64,000 nt of DNA from Haliotis asinina. Its lineage: Eukaryota > Mollusca > Gastropoda > Lepetellida > Haliotidae. Numbering within the stretch: the stretch's first letter is position 1; each line of letters opens with the position of its first letter. Under the pieces are notes generated by a model. It was not told the DNA's origin. It was given only the letters and a program-made list of their open reading frames with translations, and made no database searches. Position numbers and translations under genes: made by a program. Shown here piece by piece: positions 1 to 11,272 of the stretch. The DNA lies in assembly GCF_037392515.1 (NCBI RefSeq), contig NC_090292.1, forward strand, positions 42,335,747-42,399,746, written 5' to 3'.

Positions 1-2
1 AA

Positions 3-272
3 CAGACTGATGCCCCCATGGACATACACGAACACACGGATGCTCCTGTAGACATGCCAAAACAGACTGATGCACCTGTAGACATACCAGAACAGACAGA
101 TGCGCCTACAGACGTACCAGCACGGACTGATGTGCCCACAGACATACCAGCACAGGCTGATGCACCTATAGACATGCATGAACAGACTGATACGCCTATC
201 GACATACCAGATCAGAGTGATATACCTACAGACATATTAGTACAGACTGATACGCCTACAGACTCGTTAATG
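3..272 (+). repeat. 30-bp coding minisatellite (decapeptide repeat)
   Basis: Nine back-to-back 30-bp units sit inside the OTU/transposase frame. They encode variants of QTDAPVDIPE in which T, D, P and D are nearly fixed. The array is cut by the left edge, so the copy number is a minimum. Unit length is a multiple of three, so gain or loss of units keeps the frame. Confidence 0.9.
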
Positions 273-3161
273 CCGTGTTATCGGCGCGGAGGAACATCAT
301 CTCTGAGAGATAGTGACAGTGACTTTGACAGTTCAGATAATGAACTATTGGCAACACTAAGGAGTAGAAAAGGACTGCTTCCTAACAACGACCCAACATC
401 ATCGTCAGGGGAAGAATATCATCCAGATAAAACCACACTCACTTCATCATACTCCAGTTCAGAATCCTCAAATGAACCTTTGATCCAAAAGCGAAAGTTG
501 TTAAAACTGAAGAAAAAGAAACCATGTGACAAAGCAAGCCTAGATTCGCCCGCAGCTGTGTCAGCGGAATCAAACATTGGTCGACAGGTCCAAAACTATT
601 CATCGCAAATGCGTCAGATTCATGAAAGAAGATTGTTACAGCTTGTTCAGTCTAACGGATACACTATACAACAGGTGCCTCGCGATGGTGACTGCTTCTT
701 TACTGCGTCAGCGATCCATCTCTCAGGAAGTATGACTGCCACTCAGTTGAGAAAACAAATTTGTGATCATTTAGAAGAAAAGATGAATGAATATATTGAC
801 TTTTTTCCTATCAAGGAGGACAGTAATCTAGAAAAGTGGCAGGATTATCTGCTGGAAGTAGAAAAGCTGCGTGAGGCTGGTTACTTCTCAAGTACAGTTG
901 CAGATTTCCTCCCTCTGTCACTGGCAAACTGGTCAGGGCACTGTGTTCGAATATTTTGTAGCAAAGCATCTAACCCTCTCATAGACATTACGCCAACATC
1001 ACAAGGAATTGAAAATGCAAAACGAATTGTCTTGGCATATACACCAATCACAGGACTTCCCGGCCACTATGGTGCCTGTACGATTCCAGCAATACCATCT
1101 ACGTCATCAACACACATTTGCCACGACAGCGGTGTATTGACGTCTCCTTCAGCAACATCCCAGGTCATTTCATTCACCAATTCTGACGACTCCAATACAA
1201 TTCCTGGTACATTAAATTCTGAAAGCGATGGTTTAGCTACATCACAATGTACTTACACAAACGATGCTGACATTCCAACACCCACTCTTAATATCCTCAA
1301 ATCACTAAAGCCAAGAAAGTCAGCAGCTTTCAACACTCCTCCAAAGAGGAAAGTATTCAGGAAGCGTCAATCAACTCCTGAAACCTGGATTAAAAATAAA
1401 AGGAAGCACCTGAGACTCTCTGGACAAGAATATGTGAATCAGGAAGGGAAGACTATGAGGGCTAGATCTGTACAAGCAGTTGACTGTTCAAAGTGTAGGT
1501 ACAAATGTTCTGCAAACATCTCTGAAGAAACCCGCCAAAGTATTTTTATAAACTTTTGGAACTTATCCTCATGCGCAAGGCAAAAAGACTTCATATGCTC
1601 AAATACAACAGAAAAGAAGACTCGAACATACTTGGATGAGGAAGAAAATGTTGTACAGAAAAAACGTCAAGTTCACCGAACATACACTTTTCAACTGGAT
1701 GGAGAGCGACACAATGTCTGCAAAACATTTTTCAGAAAAACTTTGGATGTTGGTGAATCCTATATCAACCACGCTCTACAAAATAAGAACCAAGGGACGT
1801 TCGCTGGAACTGAAAACAGAGGACACCACAAGCCACATAACAAGACTCCCGCCGGTACACTAAAATTGGTTCGAGAGCACATAGAATCATTCCCGACAGT
1901 TGATGCTCACTATACCCGGCGAGACACAAACAGAAAGTTTTTGGGATCAACACTAAATATAAAAAAAATGTACGAACTGTACAAAGACAAGTGCTCCAGA
2001 GATGCTACCAAAGCAGTGTCCTCATCACTGTACAGGAAAGTGTTCACTGAGGAGTATAACTATTCTTTTCACGTGAAAAAGAAGGACCAGTGCTCTCTGT
2101 GCCAGAGGTACTACAGAGAACAGGAGAACGGGTCAGTTCAGCCAGAACTTGAACAGGAGTACACTCAACACCAAGAGAGAAAAATGAGAGCCCGTGAAGA
2201 AAAGATTAAGGACAAAGCCCTTGCTCTGAAGAACAAATCCATTTTTGTGGCAACATTTGATCTGGAGGCTGTATTGTATACACCATGTTCACTTGTCAGT
2301 GAACTCTTCTATATGAGGAAGTTAAACAGTTACAATTTTACAGTGTATGACCTTGCCACAAAAGGAGGCTCATGTTTTGTGTGGTCGGAAGTTGATGCCC
2401 AAAGAGGATCCTGTGAGGTTGCATCATGTCTGCAAATTCAGCTGAAGGCTTTACCACCTACCGTCAAGCATGTAGTTCTGTATTCAGACACCTGTTCAGG
2501 ACAGAACAGAAACCAATATGTCGCAGCCTCCTTACTACATGCTGTGACCACTACTGAACACATCAGTACAATTGACCACAAATTTCTTGAGCCAGGCCAC
2601 ACACAGATGGAGTGCGATGCAATTCATTCCACCATTGAATTCGCCAAAAAGAAGACTAGCATCTATGTGCCAAGCCAGTGGGACACAGTTATAAGGATGG
2701 CCCGACGGAAAGATCCATATATTGTCATCCCAATACAGTATACCGATGTCATGGACTTTAAGAAATATGCCCATGGCAAATTGAGAAACACCAAAATTGA
2801 TACTGATGGTGGTCGTGTGAACTGGATGTCAATGTGCTGGATGCGCTACATTAAAGACAACCCAGAAAGCATCTTCTTCAAGACTGAGCACAGCAATGAG
2901 CCATTCAGAGAACTGAAAGTGTCTACAGGCAGTCGTCGAGGAAGACCTCAGAGTATCTGTGAAACTCTGACCCAAAGGTACTCAGGAAAACAAGCAATTT
3001 CTTCAGCCAAGAAAAAAGACCTTATGCCACTCTGTCGATCGGGTATTATACCGAGAGAGTATCACAACTATTACAAAGAACTCCCGACAGATGCTGACAA
3101 AGTAGAATGTCTCCCCCTTCCTGACGCCCAGGAGCAGAATACGGACACTGATACTGACTGA
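3..3161 (+). CDS. OTU-domain / DDE-like transposase-type protein, 5' partial
   Basis: A single uninterrupted frame runs from the left edge to a TGA. The first ATG is at 18, but decapeptide repeats continue upstream of it in frame, so the true start lies outside the window. Residues are counted from that ATG. Residues 1-85 are decapeptide repeats (QTDAPVDIPE type). Residues 90-190 are Ser/Asp-rich, then Lys-rich. Residues 213-355 match an OTU cysteine protease, with DGDCFF (D223, C226) and a C-terminal GHYGAC (H350). A Cys-containing module (CSKCRYKC, near 490) follows, then KKDQCSLCQRYY. An RNase-H-like core has FDLEAV (D748), YSDTCSGQNRN (D824) and GHTQMECD (E865/D867). From memory, the C-terminal half resembles a family common in arthropod, cnidarian and mollusc genomes (DUF7869-like), probably transposon-encoded. 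The OTU fusion is the odd part. I see no introns. It could instead be a domesticated host gene. The domain calls are firm; the mobile status is inferred. Confidence 0.75.
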   Translation, partial: QTDAPMDIHEHTDAPVDMPKQTDAPVDIPEQTDAPTDVPARTDVPTDIPAQADAPIDMHEQTDTPIDIPDQSDIPTDILVQTDTPTDSLMPCYRRGGTSSLRDSDSDFDSSDNELLATLRSRKGLLPNNDPTSSSGEEYHPDKTTLTSSYSSSESSNEPLIQKRKLLKLKKKKPCDKASLDSPAAVSAESNIGRQVQNYSSQMRQIHERRLLQLVQSNGYTIQQVPRDGDCFFTASAIHLSGSMTATQLRKQICDHLEEKMNEYIDFFPIKEDSNLEKWQDYLLEVEKLREAGYFSSTVADFLPLSLANWSGHCVRIFCSKASNPLIDITPTSQGIENAKRIVLAYTPITGLPGHYGACTIPAIPSTSSTHICHDSGVLTSPSATSQVISFTNSDDSNTIPGTLNSESDGLATSQCTYTNDADIPTPTLNILKSLKPRKSAAFNTPPKRKVFRKRQSTPETWIKNKRKHLRLSGQEYVNQEGKTMRARSVQAVDCSKCRYKCSANISEETRQSIFINFWNLSSCARQKDFICSNTTEKKTRTYLDEEENVVQKKRQVHRTYTFQLDGERHNVCKTFFRKTLDVGESYINHALQNKNQGTFAGTENRGHHKPHNKTPAGTLKLVREHIESFPTVDAHYTRRDTNRKFLGSTLNIKKMYELYKDKCSRDATKAVSSSLYRKVFTEEYNYSFHVKKKDQCSLCQRYYREQENGSVQPELEQEYTQHQERKMRAREEKIKDKALALKNKSIFVATFDLEAVLYTPCSLVSELFYMRKLNSYNFTVYDLATKGGSCFVWSEVDAQRGSCEVASCLQIQLKALPPTVKHVVLYSDTCSGQNRNQYVAASLLHAVTTTEHISTIDHKFLEPGHTQMECDAIHSTIEFAKKKTSIYVPSQWDTVIRMARRKDPYIVIPIQYTDVMDFKKYAHGKLRNTKIDTDGGRVNWMSMCWMRYIKDNPESIFFKTEHSNEPFRELKVSTGSRRGRPQSICETLTQRYSGKQAISSAKKKDLMPLCRSGIIPREYHNYYKELPTDADKVECLPLPDAQEQNTDTDTD

Positions 3162-4010
3162 AACAACAATCGTTGCTTTGTGCTATTATATGGCATAAAT
3201 TATCATTTGGATTATGAACATGGATGAGTATAGTGTAATTGTCATAGTGTCATAGTTTGAATTAATATATTTCTTAGTTACTTTCATTCAGACGGACAGT
3301 ACGCCATGTTTCCAAGAACAGGCTATGTTGTACTATTTCTAGAGTCATCATTTATCACAAAAATCACTCCTTTCAAGAGGACATAGTTATGCAAACCTTT
3401 TCCTATATGATATTTTACAAGTTTAAAGAGAATGAAATAGTGTTAAGAGGTGGATATTAATATCAACGATATCATCCATATTGACCTGGTCAGATTCAAC
3501 GAACATTTATTTTAATGTCACTGTAATAGCAGTGTATGAAATGGTGTCTACCCGGCGGCCCGCTGCTTGTTAGTTACATGGCCTACAACTTTATTTTATA
3601 GTCAGCCCTATGGGGCCATACCAGGTATACATTTGACCATGTCATTGACTACGGGAAATCTTTTACATAATAATTTACAAATGTGGTACCTAGACGATGT
3701 CTGTATAGTTCATGGTCAATCAAACCATAGCCTCCACAGATCAGCCTGCCCATTTATCTAACACTAAACGTGATTGGTCTAGAAAATGCTTTCTTCTAAT
3801 GAACAGTGTTGTTCCTGACTGATAGTGTGTAACAATTACACAACAATTCATTAAATACATTATTTTAACACCTTATTGCAGTTTCCTGTTTTGATACAGT
3901 CCTGGTTACATGTTAACAGGACCAGCAACATTTTTTCAGTTATTAGACCGGTGGGTTGTTGGCGGTCTCTAGCCCGTGTTTTATATCGTATTGTCCTCTT
4001 TAATTACAAT
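3162..4010. other. Non-coding AT-rich DNA after the OTU/transposase frame
   Basis: No reading frame or recognised repeat. It may hold the 3' untranslated part and terminal repeat of the upstream element, but without the left end I could not match any terminal inverted repeat. Confidence 0.4.
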
Positions 4011-4185
4011 ATTTTAGCTTACAATGCTAATTTTATGTTCGTATCTGTGAAAGCCTAGTATTTTTACTGTCCTTCTATGACAGTTTTTACGTTTTCAATT
4101 TATTGATTTTAAAACTGACATGAATTAAATTAAATTGCTCTCGTCACGATATGGCTGTAATATTGCCGATGTGACGATAAATTCC
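4010..4185 (+). mobile_element. Jockey-type LINE 3' UTR fragment
   Basis: It ends in TCGTCACGATATGGCTGTAA followed by TATTGCCGATGTGACG. That is the reverse complement of the 3' end of the minus-strand LINE at 11273. The CTGTCCTTCTATGACAG stretch matches the LINE 3' UTR as well. The piece is 5' truncated and old. Confidence 0.6.
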
Positions 4186-4189
4186 TTGC

Positions 4190-5660
4190 TGTTTTTAAGG
4201 GATTTCATACACAACACTGTAATAATGAAAATGGGCATCCAGAACAATTGATAACATTACTGGAATAAGAGAACTATTTATGTCATCAAACACTTAATGT
4301 GTTTTTACAGTGTCCTACTGGAATCTGTGTGATGTAATCTTGATTCACGTATAACAGATGCAATTTTTAGCATCAACAGTTTTTAGTCTTCATCTATGTT
4401 ATTGTCTAGTGTCATAATTCGATTAGGTTACACCAAGCGGCCTTTATTATGAACTGTTACATATATCCCTAATTTGACTTAATATGTAATGGGTGTGTCA
4501 GTGGTTGCGTATTTGTGTACGTATGTGTCTGTGTTTGATTTATTTTCTATTCAGTTCCTTGAAGCTGTACTGTTTATGAATTTCTGTTTACAAGTAACAT
4601 GATAGTGAAATAGTTAAAATGCTGAAAAACTGAAATGCTGAAAGTCTTAGTTTAAATGGTTATATTCATCAATAAAACAGTACACAGTAATGTTGCACTG
4701 TGGAACTATCATGAATATATCTGTTTTTCATGAATATATCTGTGGGAAAGGCTTGAACGTGGTTAAGCAGTTACTCATGTCTTCAGTGACATGTGAAGAT
4801 AAAATCTTACAAGCGCTATTTTCCGTGAGCTATAAGTAAATTCATTCAATAACAGAAAGTCAGTTACTGCTGGTTAATGTTTCCAGCCACCAGCTGAGAG
4901 TGTGGGATACTGCCTAAAGCAGCATTACCGGTGGATATGGTTATAGGACTTAGAGGAAACAGTGGTTGGCGGCTGTGATGATATCGGTGATCTTGAGATC
5001 AGGTGTCATTGCTTTCAGTAGGCTTCCGCATTGATACAATTCTTGGAGCAAAGAGAATGCTCCCCAAGTTAATGGAAACGGTGACACGGGGGAATTGTAT
5101 CCACAAACTATGCCACAATCTCCTGTTTAAAGATAACAGGATTCTTGACTCTGAGAGAAACATATTCACAACATATTCTTAACTGCCATAAACTATGTTT
5201 CTAATTTAACTGGTTTGCGCTCTCATATTTACTGAGTCCAAAGAGTTTTACATCTATGCCAGAACAAGCTAAAGTTTATTTTCATCATATCTTTCTACTT
5301 AGAAAGATTATATGTATGGTTCTATGGCAACATGAATGTACTAACATACTCTGTCACCCAGTCACGAAACAGTAAACAAGAATTGATTATTACTTTTTTT
5401 TTATAACTGTCCAAACATTTGAATGCTGTTTCCCCGACATGTGCCTCAGTGGTTATAAGTGGTTCTGGCTCTAACCCCTCGAGTTGTGGACTTGACTGTA
5501 AGGTTCCACAACTTGTCAGACATTGAGATGGTGTTGTGCCTTCTGTCATGCAGACCACAGTATGGACCGAATGCAGAAGATCAGAGAAAATTCACCAGTG
5601 TGGCTGTAAGGTACGTTCACCTGTTGTGCAAAGAAGTCACACAGCACTAAGCTGTGCAGC
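4190..5660. other. No recognisable gene
   Basis: AT-rich sequence with only short frames. One small direct repeat (CATGAATATATCTG twice near 4710-4745) is visible. I can assign nothing else. Confidence 0.5.
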
Positions 5661-5666
5661 CAACCT

Positions 5667-6230
5667 TCAGAGTGACATTACATCATGTAACGATGTGACA
5701 ATGTTATAAATATTTGATATTTGCATTTGTTTCAACTTGGAGGATAAATGAAGAATATAAATCCTTTCAAACGTGAAGGTCAAGGACGTTATCTGGCGGA
5801 TGAGAAGACGGTTTAGACGTCGATCCACCTCATCCCAAACATGCTTTATCGGGGAGAGATCCGGTGAATTTGCAATGTATGTCAACGTTGTGGTGTTCCA
5901 AGAAATCCACAGCAACACTTGCCTTATGAAGCGGGCATTGTCCCGTTGGAATGTTAACCAAGGACCATGACGTTGCAGAAAAGGAACTTGAACAGGTCGA
6001 TAAATCTGATCCGTGTAGCCAACACCAGTTAGGTTGCCTTGAACAATCACCAAAGAAGTATTTGCCATGCTGCTATTCCACGCCAAGTCATCACGGAACC
6101 ACCACCACCAAAGCGATTCCTCTCCAAGACATAGGCCTGAGTATAACGTTCTCCCACGCACTTATATGCACGTTAACTGTTCATCACTATGGAAAACCTG
6201 GACTCATGTGTAAAAAGACATCATAAAATC
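5667..6230 (-). mobile_element. Tc1/mariner transposase relic
   Basis: The minus strand encodes the C-terminal half of a Tc1-type transposase. RNRFGGGG-like sequence is followed by VIVQGNLTGVGYTDQIYRPV, then QRDNARFI (second catalytic Asp, usually QDDNARPH) and SPDLSPIKHVWDEVDRRLNR. The family normally has SPDLxPIEH at the last motif, so the final catalytic Glu is replaced by Lys. The N-terminal helix-turn-helix half is missing or unreadable and I found no terminal inverted repeats. This is a dead, truncated DNA transposon. Confidence 0.8.
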
Positions 6231-6364
6231 GATTCAGGACACCGGAACATGTTGTTTATTTAACATGGAATTTTTTACCATAGACTCAAAGCGCACAAAA
6301 AGATCGATCGTACTACGAAACTACACAGAATGTCAGTGAGGAGGTTGTTTGTTTCCAGGTACCC

Positions 6365-6480
6365 AACTAGACAATTATTTACCATACCTTCCATTGTCTT
6401 GCAAACACAGCCAGTGAATGAAACTGGTCTGTAATTCCATGAATCTGTGTGATTAGGTTTAGGAATAGGAGTGACAGCAT
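6365..6480 (-). mobile_element. Jockey-type LINE reverse-transcriptase fragment
   Basis: The reverse complement reads TPIPKPNHTD, then NYRPVSFTGCVCKTMEGMVN, which is the NYRPISLT-type motif of the N-terminal palm of non-LTR reverse transcriptases. It matches the same segment of the long LINE at about 13810-13940. Only about 115 bp survives. Confidence 0.65.
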
Positions 6481-6559
6481 TGCACTAACATACCCGATAA
6501 GAGTGATTGTGTCAGGATTTAGTCAGCCAGCCGACAGAGACTGCATTTCGAGCATGACA

Positions 6560-9500
6560 GAAACACCCGAGAATGGTTTCATTACTGGGTTACTGGGTTT
6601 TATCTACCTTTGCTCAAGCACCGAGTTCAGGGGTAACGGCAGTTATGTCCGGGAGGTCACCAGGCAGTGATCTACTATTTTTATTTGTCCCTGGAGGCAA
6701 ACCAATCATTCCTGAAATAGCCGATCGTATGGAATTGGCATCAATTCGTTTACAATATGAACGTTCCTGTACATTCATTGGCAATCTCCATGCACCAAAA
6801 CTACTACATTCAGCACTCCATTGGTACTGTCATGGAAGATCGACTAATGAATGTTCCTATCTCAGACGATATCCCATTATCAGAGGCAAGAGTTGCTAGA
6901 CATTTCATTTCCCTCGACCTGTGAAACGCCTACCATCACATCCTGATACATCCAGACCATCGGAAGTATCTCGATTCAATTTCAAGGGGCGTCATTACCA
7001 ATGGAGGATCCTGCCTTTGACATATTTATGGTCTTGTTGCTTTTTACTCGGGTAACCAAACTGATAACATTACAAGCTACCTACATTGTGTGTGACATCC
7101 GAGAGCTATGCTGATGAATTTGTTAAAGCTCAGCAGGATCCAGTCGTCTTTCATCTCTACAGGCAGTTCAGCATCAAGTTGCTAACACAATCAGGATGAC
7201 TCCTTAACGACGACAGGTAGGATTTAATATCAACTTGGAGATTACAATTCATATGGGAGTAGCTTGACACACAAGAGGCCATTTTGTTTGTAGCCCAGGA
7301 CAGATGGGACAAAATTTGTAGCATTCAGTGTTGAACTCACCCAGAACTCTGCATCATCAGCAGAAATTACTGTGGTTTTTGACGTCGGCGCATGCGCTGA
7401 CAAGGGCCAACTGCAACTGCACCCTCTTGAGATGTTCTTGTGCCCGTACATCCGGAACGAAAACCCCAGGGGGTTGATTCGTCTGCCCATGCAACCAGTC
7501 CTTCGTTGGTGGGTCGACAAGCGGAATGTTTGCGCTGGAGTCTGTATGGTGCCCTTCACGCCAACATGTCGCCTGTTCATCGACACACCTCTTGATTAGC
7601 CGAGTTACCATGACATTCGTTCTTCATCATCAAGTGGCTGATCATTGGTCATCCCCAGAAAAGGCCCTTCACATCAACGAGTTGGAATTCAGTGATATCA
7701 TTCTCCCCATTCAGCATATGCCGGCAGAACTCTGGTCATCCCATATTCAATCAAACAACTCGACATTAGTATGGTACATCAATTATCAAGGTTCGATCCG
7801 CTGTCGAACTGCTCATGTGTACTTTGGAGTTTTACCGTCTAATCCATTCGCTCAACATTATGACCAGAGCCTGGGGAATATCATTGCCGATGCCCTGTCA
7901 CTCCCCATACGACCATCACCAAAGTTACTGCCCTTAATATTGAAGTTAATGATCTAACTGATACCTCGACCAGACGTAGATCTATTTGCCATTTGGTGAA
8001 AAACATCAGCTTCCATGGTTCATGTCCCCAATTCCAGATCCTCTAGCGTGGGACCATGACGCGTCAGTCGGATCATGGGAGGGTCTAAACACTTAAGCAT
8101 TTCCTTCCCCGGCTCTTCCACCTAAGGTAGTTCAAACGTTACTTGCAACCGGCAAGATTTATCGGCACTTGGCCTTAAACAAGTAGCAGAACCGAATCAG
8201 TACGGCTACCCGCCCAAAACGACTTACTTCGTCATCCACATTCAGCCGTACACCACCGGTCAGAGTTTTACCATCTAATCCATGCTCTCAACATTATGGC
8301 CAGAGCCCGAGGAACATGAGAGGGTCCAAACACTTAAGCGTTTCCTTCCCCGGCTCTTGTACCAAGATTTATTGGCACTTTCAGCCGTATACCACCGGTT
8401 ATCAAAACCCCTCTGTCTACACGTATGGTGCATTTACACAAATCTTTGATAGCCAAGGGTTACTCTCTCAGAATAGCTGCAACTATAACATCTGCCCGTA
8501 GGACATCGACCTGACCATTGTATGGCGATAAATGGAAGATATTTGAACATTCGGTCGGCAGTTTCAAATTTCTGCAGGTCCTTATAGCCTTCAGTAAATT
8601 ATCTGTCAATTATTTACATGTTTCCCCTGTTTTCTTTATTAACGTTCAGGAATCATCCTCGATCCATCATGGTATGATTACTTAAAATTCATGATCAATT
8701 CCTGGTATTTCTGTGCTGTTGCGTAGGATTGTCAACACCAGTTTAACAAATAAAAACCACAGGCTTCGCTTGATTTTGTAGAAACAGTGTGAAACTGTGT
8801 AGAATGTAGTCTATTTTGTTGGCCTGCAGACGTCATTCAGGACCTGTAGATTTTAAAAGCCTGCAGGTAGCAACAGGCCCTAATAGCCAGCTGGTAGATT
8901 AAAGTGTCGCAAACACTGCCAGTGAATATGAGCCACAACATGATAAGGAGTTTGAACAGATAACATTACACACTTTCTTTCTCGTAGTATTAGCTACTAC
9001 GGCTCGTATTTCAGAGTTACACGCACTAGATGTGAATCGCGTGTACTTTGAGCAACACGTCTTGGCAGAATTTTCCTGGGACCGCGTTGGGACTTTGTCG
9101 CAAAGAACCAGTCACCAGGACAGCCGGGTGAAATGCTTACTGTCCCACCTTTGTCAACCATTCTTGGGCCAGATGATGTTCATGATTTGTCTCTCTGCCA
9201 TGTCAGAGCTCTACAAACTTCCCAGCCGCCACCCAGGGGCGTTGCCATCTTTGTAAGTGGCTATTTATCCCGCTGTCTACTACAGCCAAGGCTGAGTTCT
9301 CATGGACAACTTTTTCCTTTTAGATGCGTGCTTCCATAATGAGGGCGTATACCTCGGCTGGACTGCCACCCCTAGCAACATCCAATCCATACTGCACCCG
9401 GGCGTTGGCCTCTACAGTGCTTTAGCTTTACACAACGACTGTTCCCTGAAGGTCATCATGGAGGTTTGCTCTTGGCGCTGGGATACAGCTTTTTCCTCAC

Positions 9501-10172
9501 ATTGTCTGAGGGAATTATCGGTCACTGACGTCAAGGGTTTGCACCAGTTTGGACCCCGCCAGTTTGCACAGACGTTATCGTCGGCTCATCAACGCAGATG
9601 AGTACAGTGCGCGTTTAGCATTCGCTCTTGTGTACATATTGAATACAATTCTGATTCATATTTCTGAATTTTGTTCTGGATTCTTCTAGGATTACAACTT
9701 TTCCTAAAGTTTTCGACAATCTCGCTTGCTGACCTCTACTCCACGGAACAATCACGTCAGTGAGTCCTTCCCAATTTCGTTTGTGAATTTCGTAGCGTTG
9801 TAGGGCCAGATGTGGTCTTACTGGGTTAAGTGGTGGAGGTCATGTGGAAGCCATGAGGTGTTGGCACTGAACGTTAAACTCGTGAGCTTTCCATATCAGT
9901 TTACTTATGCCCTCTGTTTGAAGCTTGGGTATTGGATCGACCACTTCAGCCAATCTGTGGGAATCAAACGGTTCGATTCTTCCAATCGGTCCTTGCATCA
10001 TGCCTGATTCAATGTTGTTCGAGATAAAGAAGTACAACCACGAAGTACCGAATGAGGTACCCTTGGCATCGGGGTATATCGCAGTGTACCCTGCTTGTAA
10101 AAGGGGTACATTGAAAATAATAGAAGAGTGCTTAGCCAGTCAAAAAGATATTTATGTGTGAGGTAAGATAAG
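6560..10172 (+). mobile_element. Fossil DIRS-type (tyrosine recombinase) retroelement, broken
   Basis: Three domains occur in family order. First is reverse transcriptase (about 6690-7030: NAYHHILIHPDHRKYL and FKGRHYQWRILP). Second is RNase H (about 7620-7910: LHINELEF, then NNSTLVWYINYQG, then IIADALSLP). Third is a tyrosine recombinase (about 8960-9600: ARISELHALDV, then ILGPDDVHDLSLC, then ACSWR...TAFSSHCLRELSVTDV). The RNase H and recombinase motifs are those of DIRS elements. The right end is probably the GTACC/GGTAC-rich block ending near 10172, which recurs alone at 51478. The copy carries several breaks, is clearly not functional and looks old. A left terminal repeat was not found. 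Confidence 0.7.
10038..10172 (+). repeat. DIRS terminal-type block, shared with 51478-51612
   Basis: The segment runs from CACGAAGTACCGAATGAG to TGTGTGAGGTAAGATAA. It contains two GGGGTACATTGAA-like motifs and matches 51478-51612 closely in the same orientation. Its place just after the recombinase domain suggests it is the 3' terminal region of the DIRS fossil. Confidence 0.6.
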
Positions 10173-10257
10173 TGCAAATAAACCATGGGATAAGTGGGAT
10201 GGATAACGTCTGGGTGCAGTGTGGATTGGATGCTGCTGGCGTGGGAACTTGTACGAA

Positions 10258-10425
10258 ACCAGGTGAACAGTGGATTAGACTTTGTGTATATTTGTGACGG
10301 TTGCCCACCAGTGGAGCAGATTACGCTCACGTTTCCGTGGACACCTGTCACGACAACTAAGTGATAGTGATTCATAAACACATGTCCTGTCATCTTTACT
10401 CGCGATGTAAACTTGATGGTTAGGC
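10258..10425 (+). repeat. Dispersed repeat, second copy at 31440
   Basis: It shares GGTGAACAGTGG, TTTGTGTATATTT, GCAGATTACGCTCACGTTT, AACTAAGTGATAGTGATTC and GGATGGTTAGG-type blocks with 31440-31600, in the same order and strand. It has no coding content and the family is unknown. Confidence 0.65.
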
Positions 10426-10759
10426 CCACAGAGAGAGATGTTTCGGACATCATGGTCGTTTGGTCACGCTTTATGGAATTTGCTGACGTGATATGCTGGT
10501 TTCACCAGCTGTTAAACGTCACCAATTAAGCGTCAGTTTTAAGCGTTTTAAATACTGACAGTAACGGATGACCTCGACATCTGAACACATGCGTAAACAA
10601 TTACAAGTAATAGATTACGTTTCCAAATAAATTCCATAACTCTCTACATTTGAATGTTACGCTTACATCACAGTTTGTTTTCACTTGATTCACGCATGTA
10701 AAAGTGAAATCAAACATTTAGACGTACTGAACATTCGATTTAAGGTCAAGTATAACTGA

Positions 10760-11110
10760 GAGGTGTATGGAATCTGTGGCTTGGTACATAATTCACAGTT
10801 CCGACATATTTTCTTCCAAATTCATAATCTATATGTGCATAGCGAAATCTGTCCCATACTGACTGTACGTCTTGTAACAGTATACAGTCCAAATGAGACC
10901 AGGACGCAATACATACTGATGTATGTGCTTAAATTGTATAACGTGACGATACCAGTGTATTGTTCTGTTTATATTTACAAAGTTCGTGTTGCCGACATTA
11001 TCAAACAGACTCACACATGTATACTTGAACACTAAAAGTGCAGGGAACTGACAAGTGAAACGTAGAATAGAGAACATATTTTGGTGAAAGCAGAGTGTGT
11101 CTTTTAAGTC
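10760..11110 (-). repeat. Dispersed repeat, inverted copy at 30640-31040
   Basis: The reverse complement shares ATGTTCTCTATTCTACGTTT, CACTTGTCAGTT, GAACTTTGTAAATA, ACAGAA and TTATACAATT blocks with 30640-31040. About 350 bp is conserved with gaps. Neither copy keeps a reading frame. It is an unidentified interspersed element. Confidence 0.6.
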
Positions 11111-11134
11111 TTGTTTGTGTTCCCATGTAAATAA

Positions 11135-11272
11135 CAGTGGACTAGCTAGAGAATGAGAGGCTGTAAGGTTCTCGCAGACCTTTTGAGGATATACTAAACT
11201 ACATTGACGATATTCCATAACATTGTGCGGTCTGAGGTGTGGTGAAATGGATCGTGTTATTACTGGACTTGG
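11135..11272 (+). repeat. tRNA-like SINE fragment (family also at 18060)
   Basis: It matches 18060-18230 through GTGGACTAGCT, TTTTGAGGATATACTAAA, TGACGATATTCCATAACATT and GGTGTGGTGAAATGG. The other copy continues into a B-box-like TGCGTTCGAATCTC. Here the repeat is abutted by the 3' end of the LINE. Confidence 0.5.
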
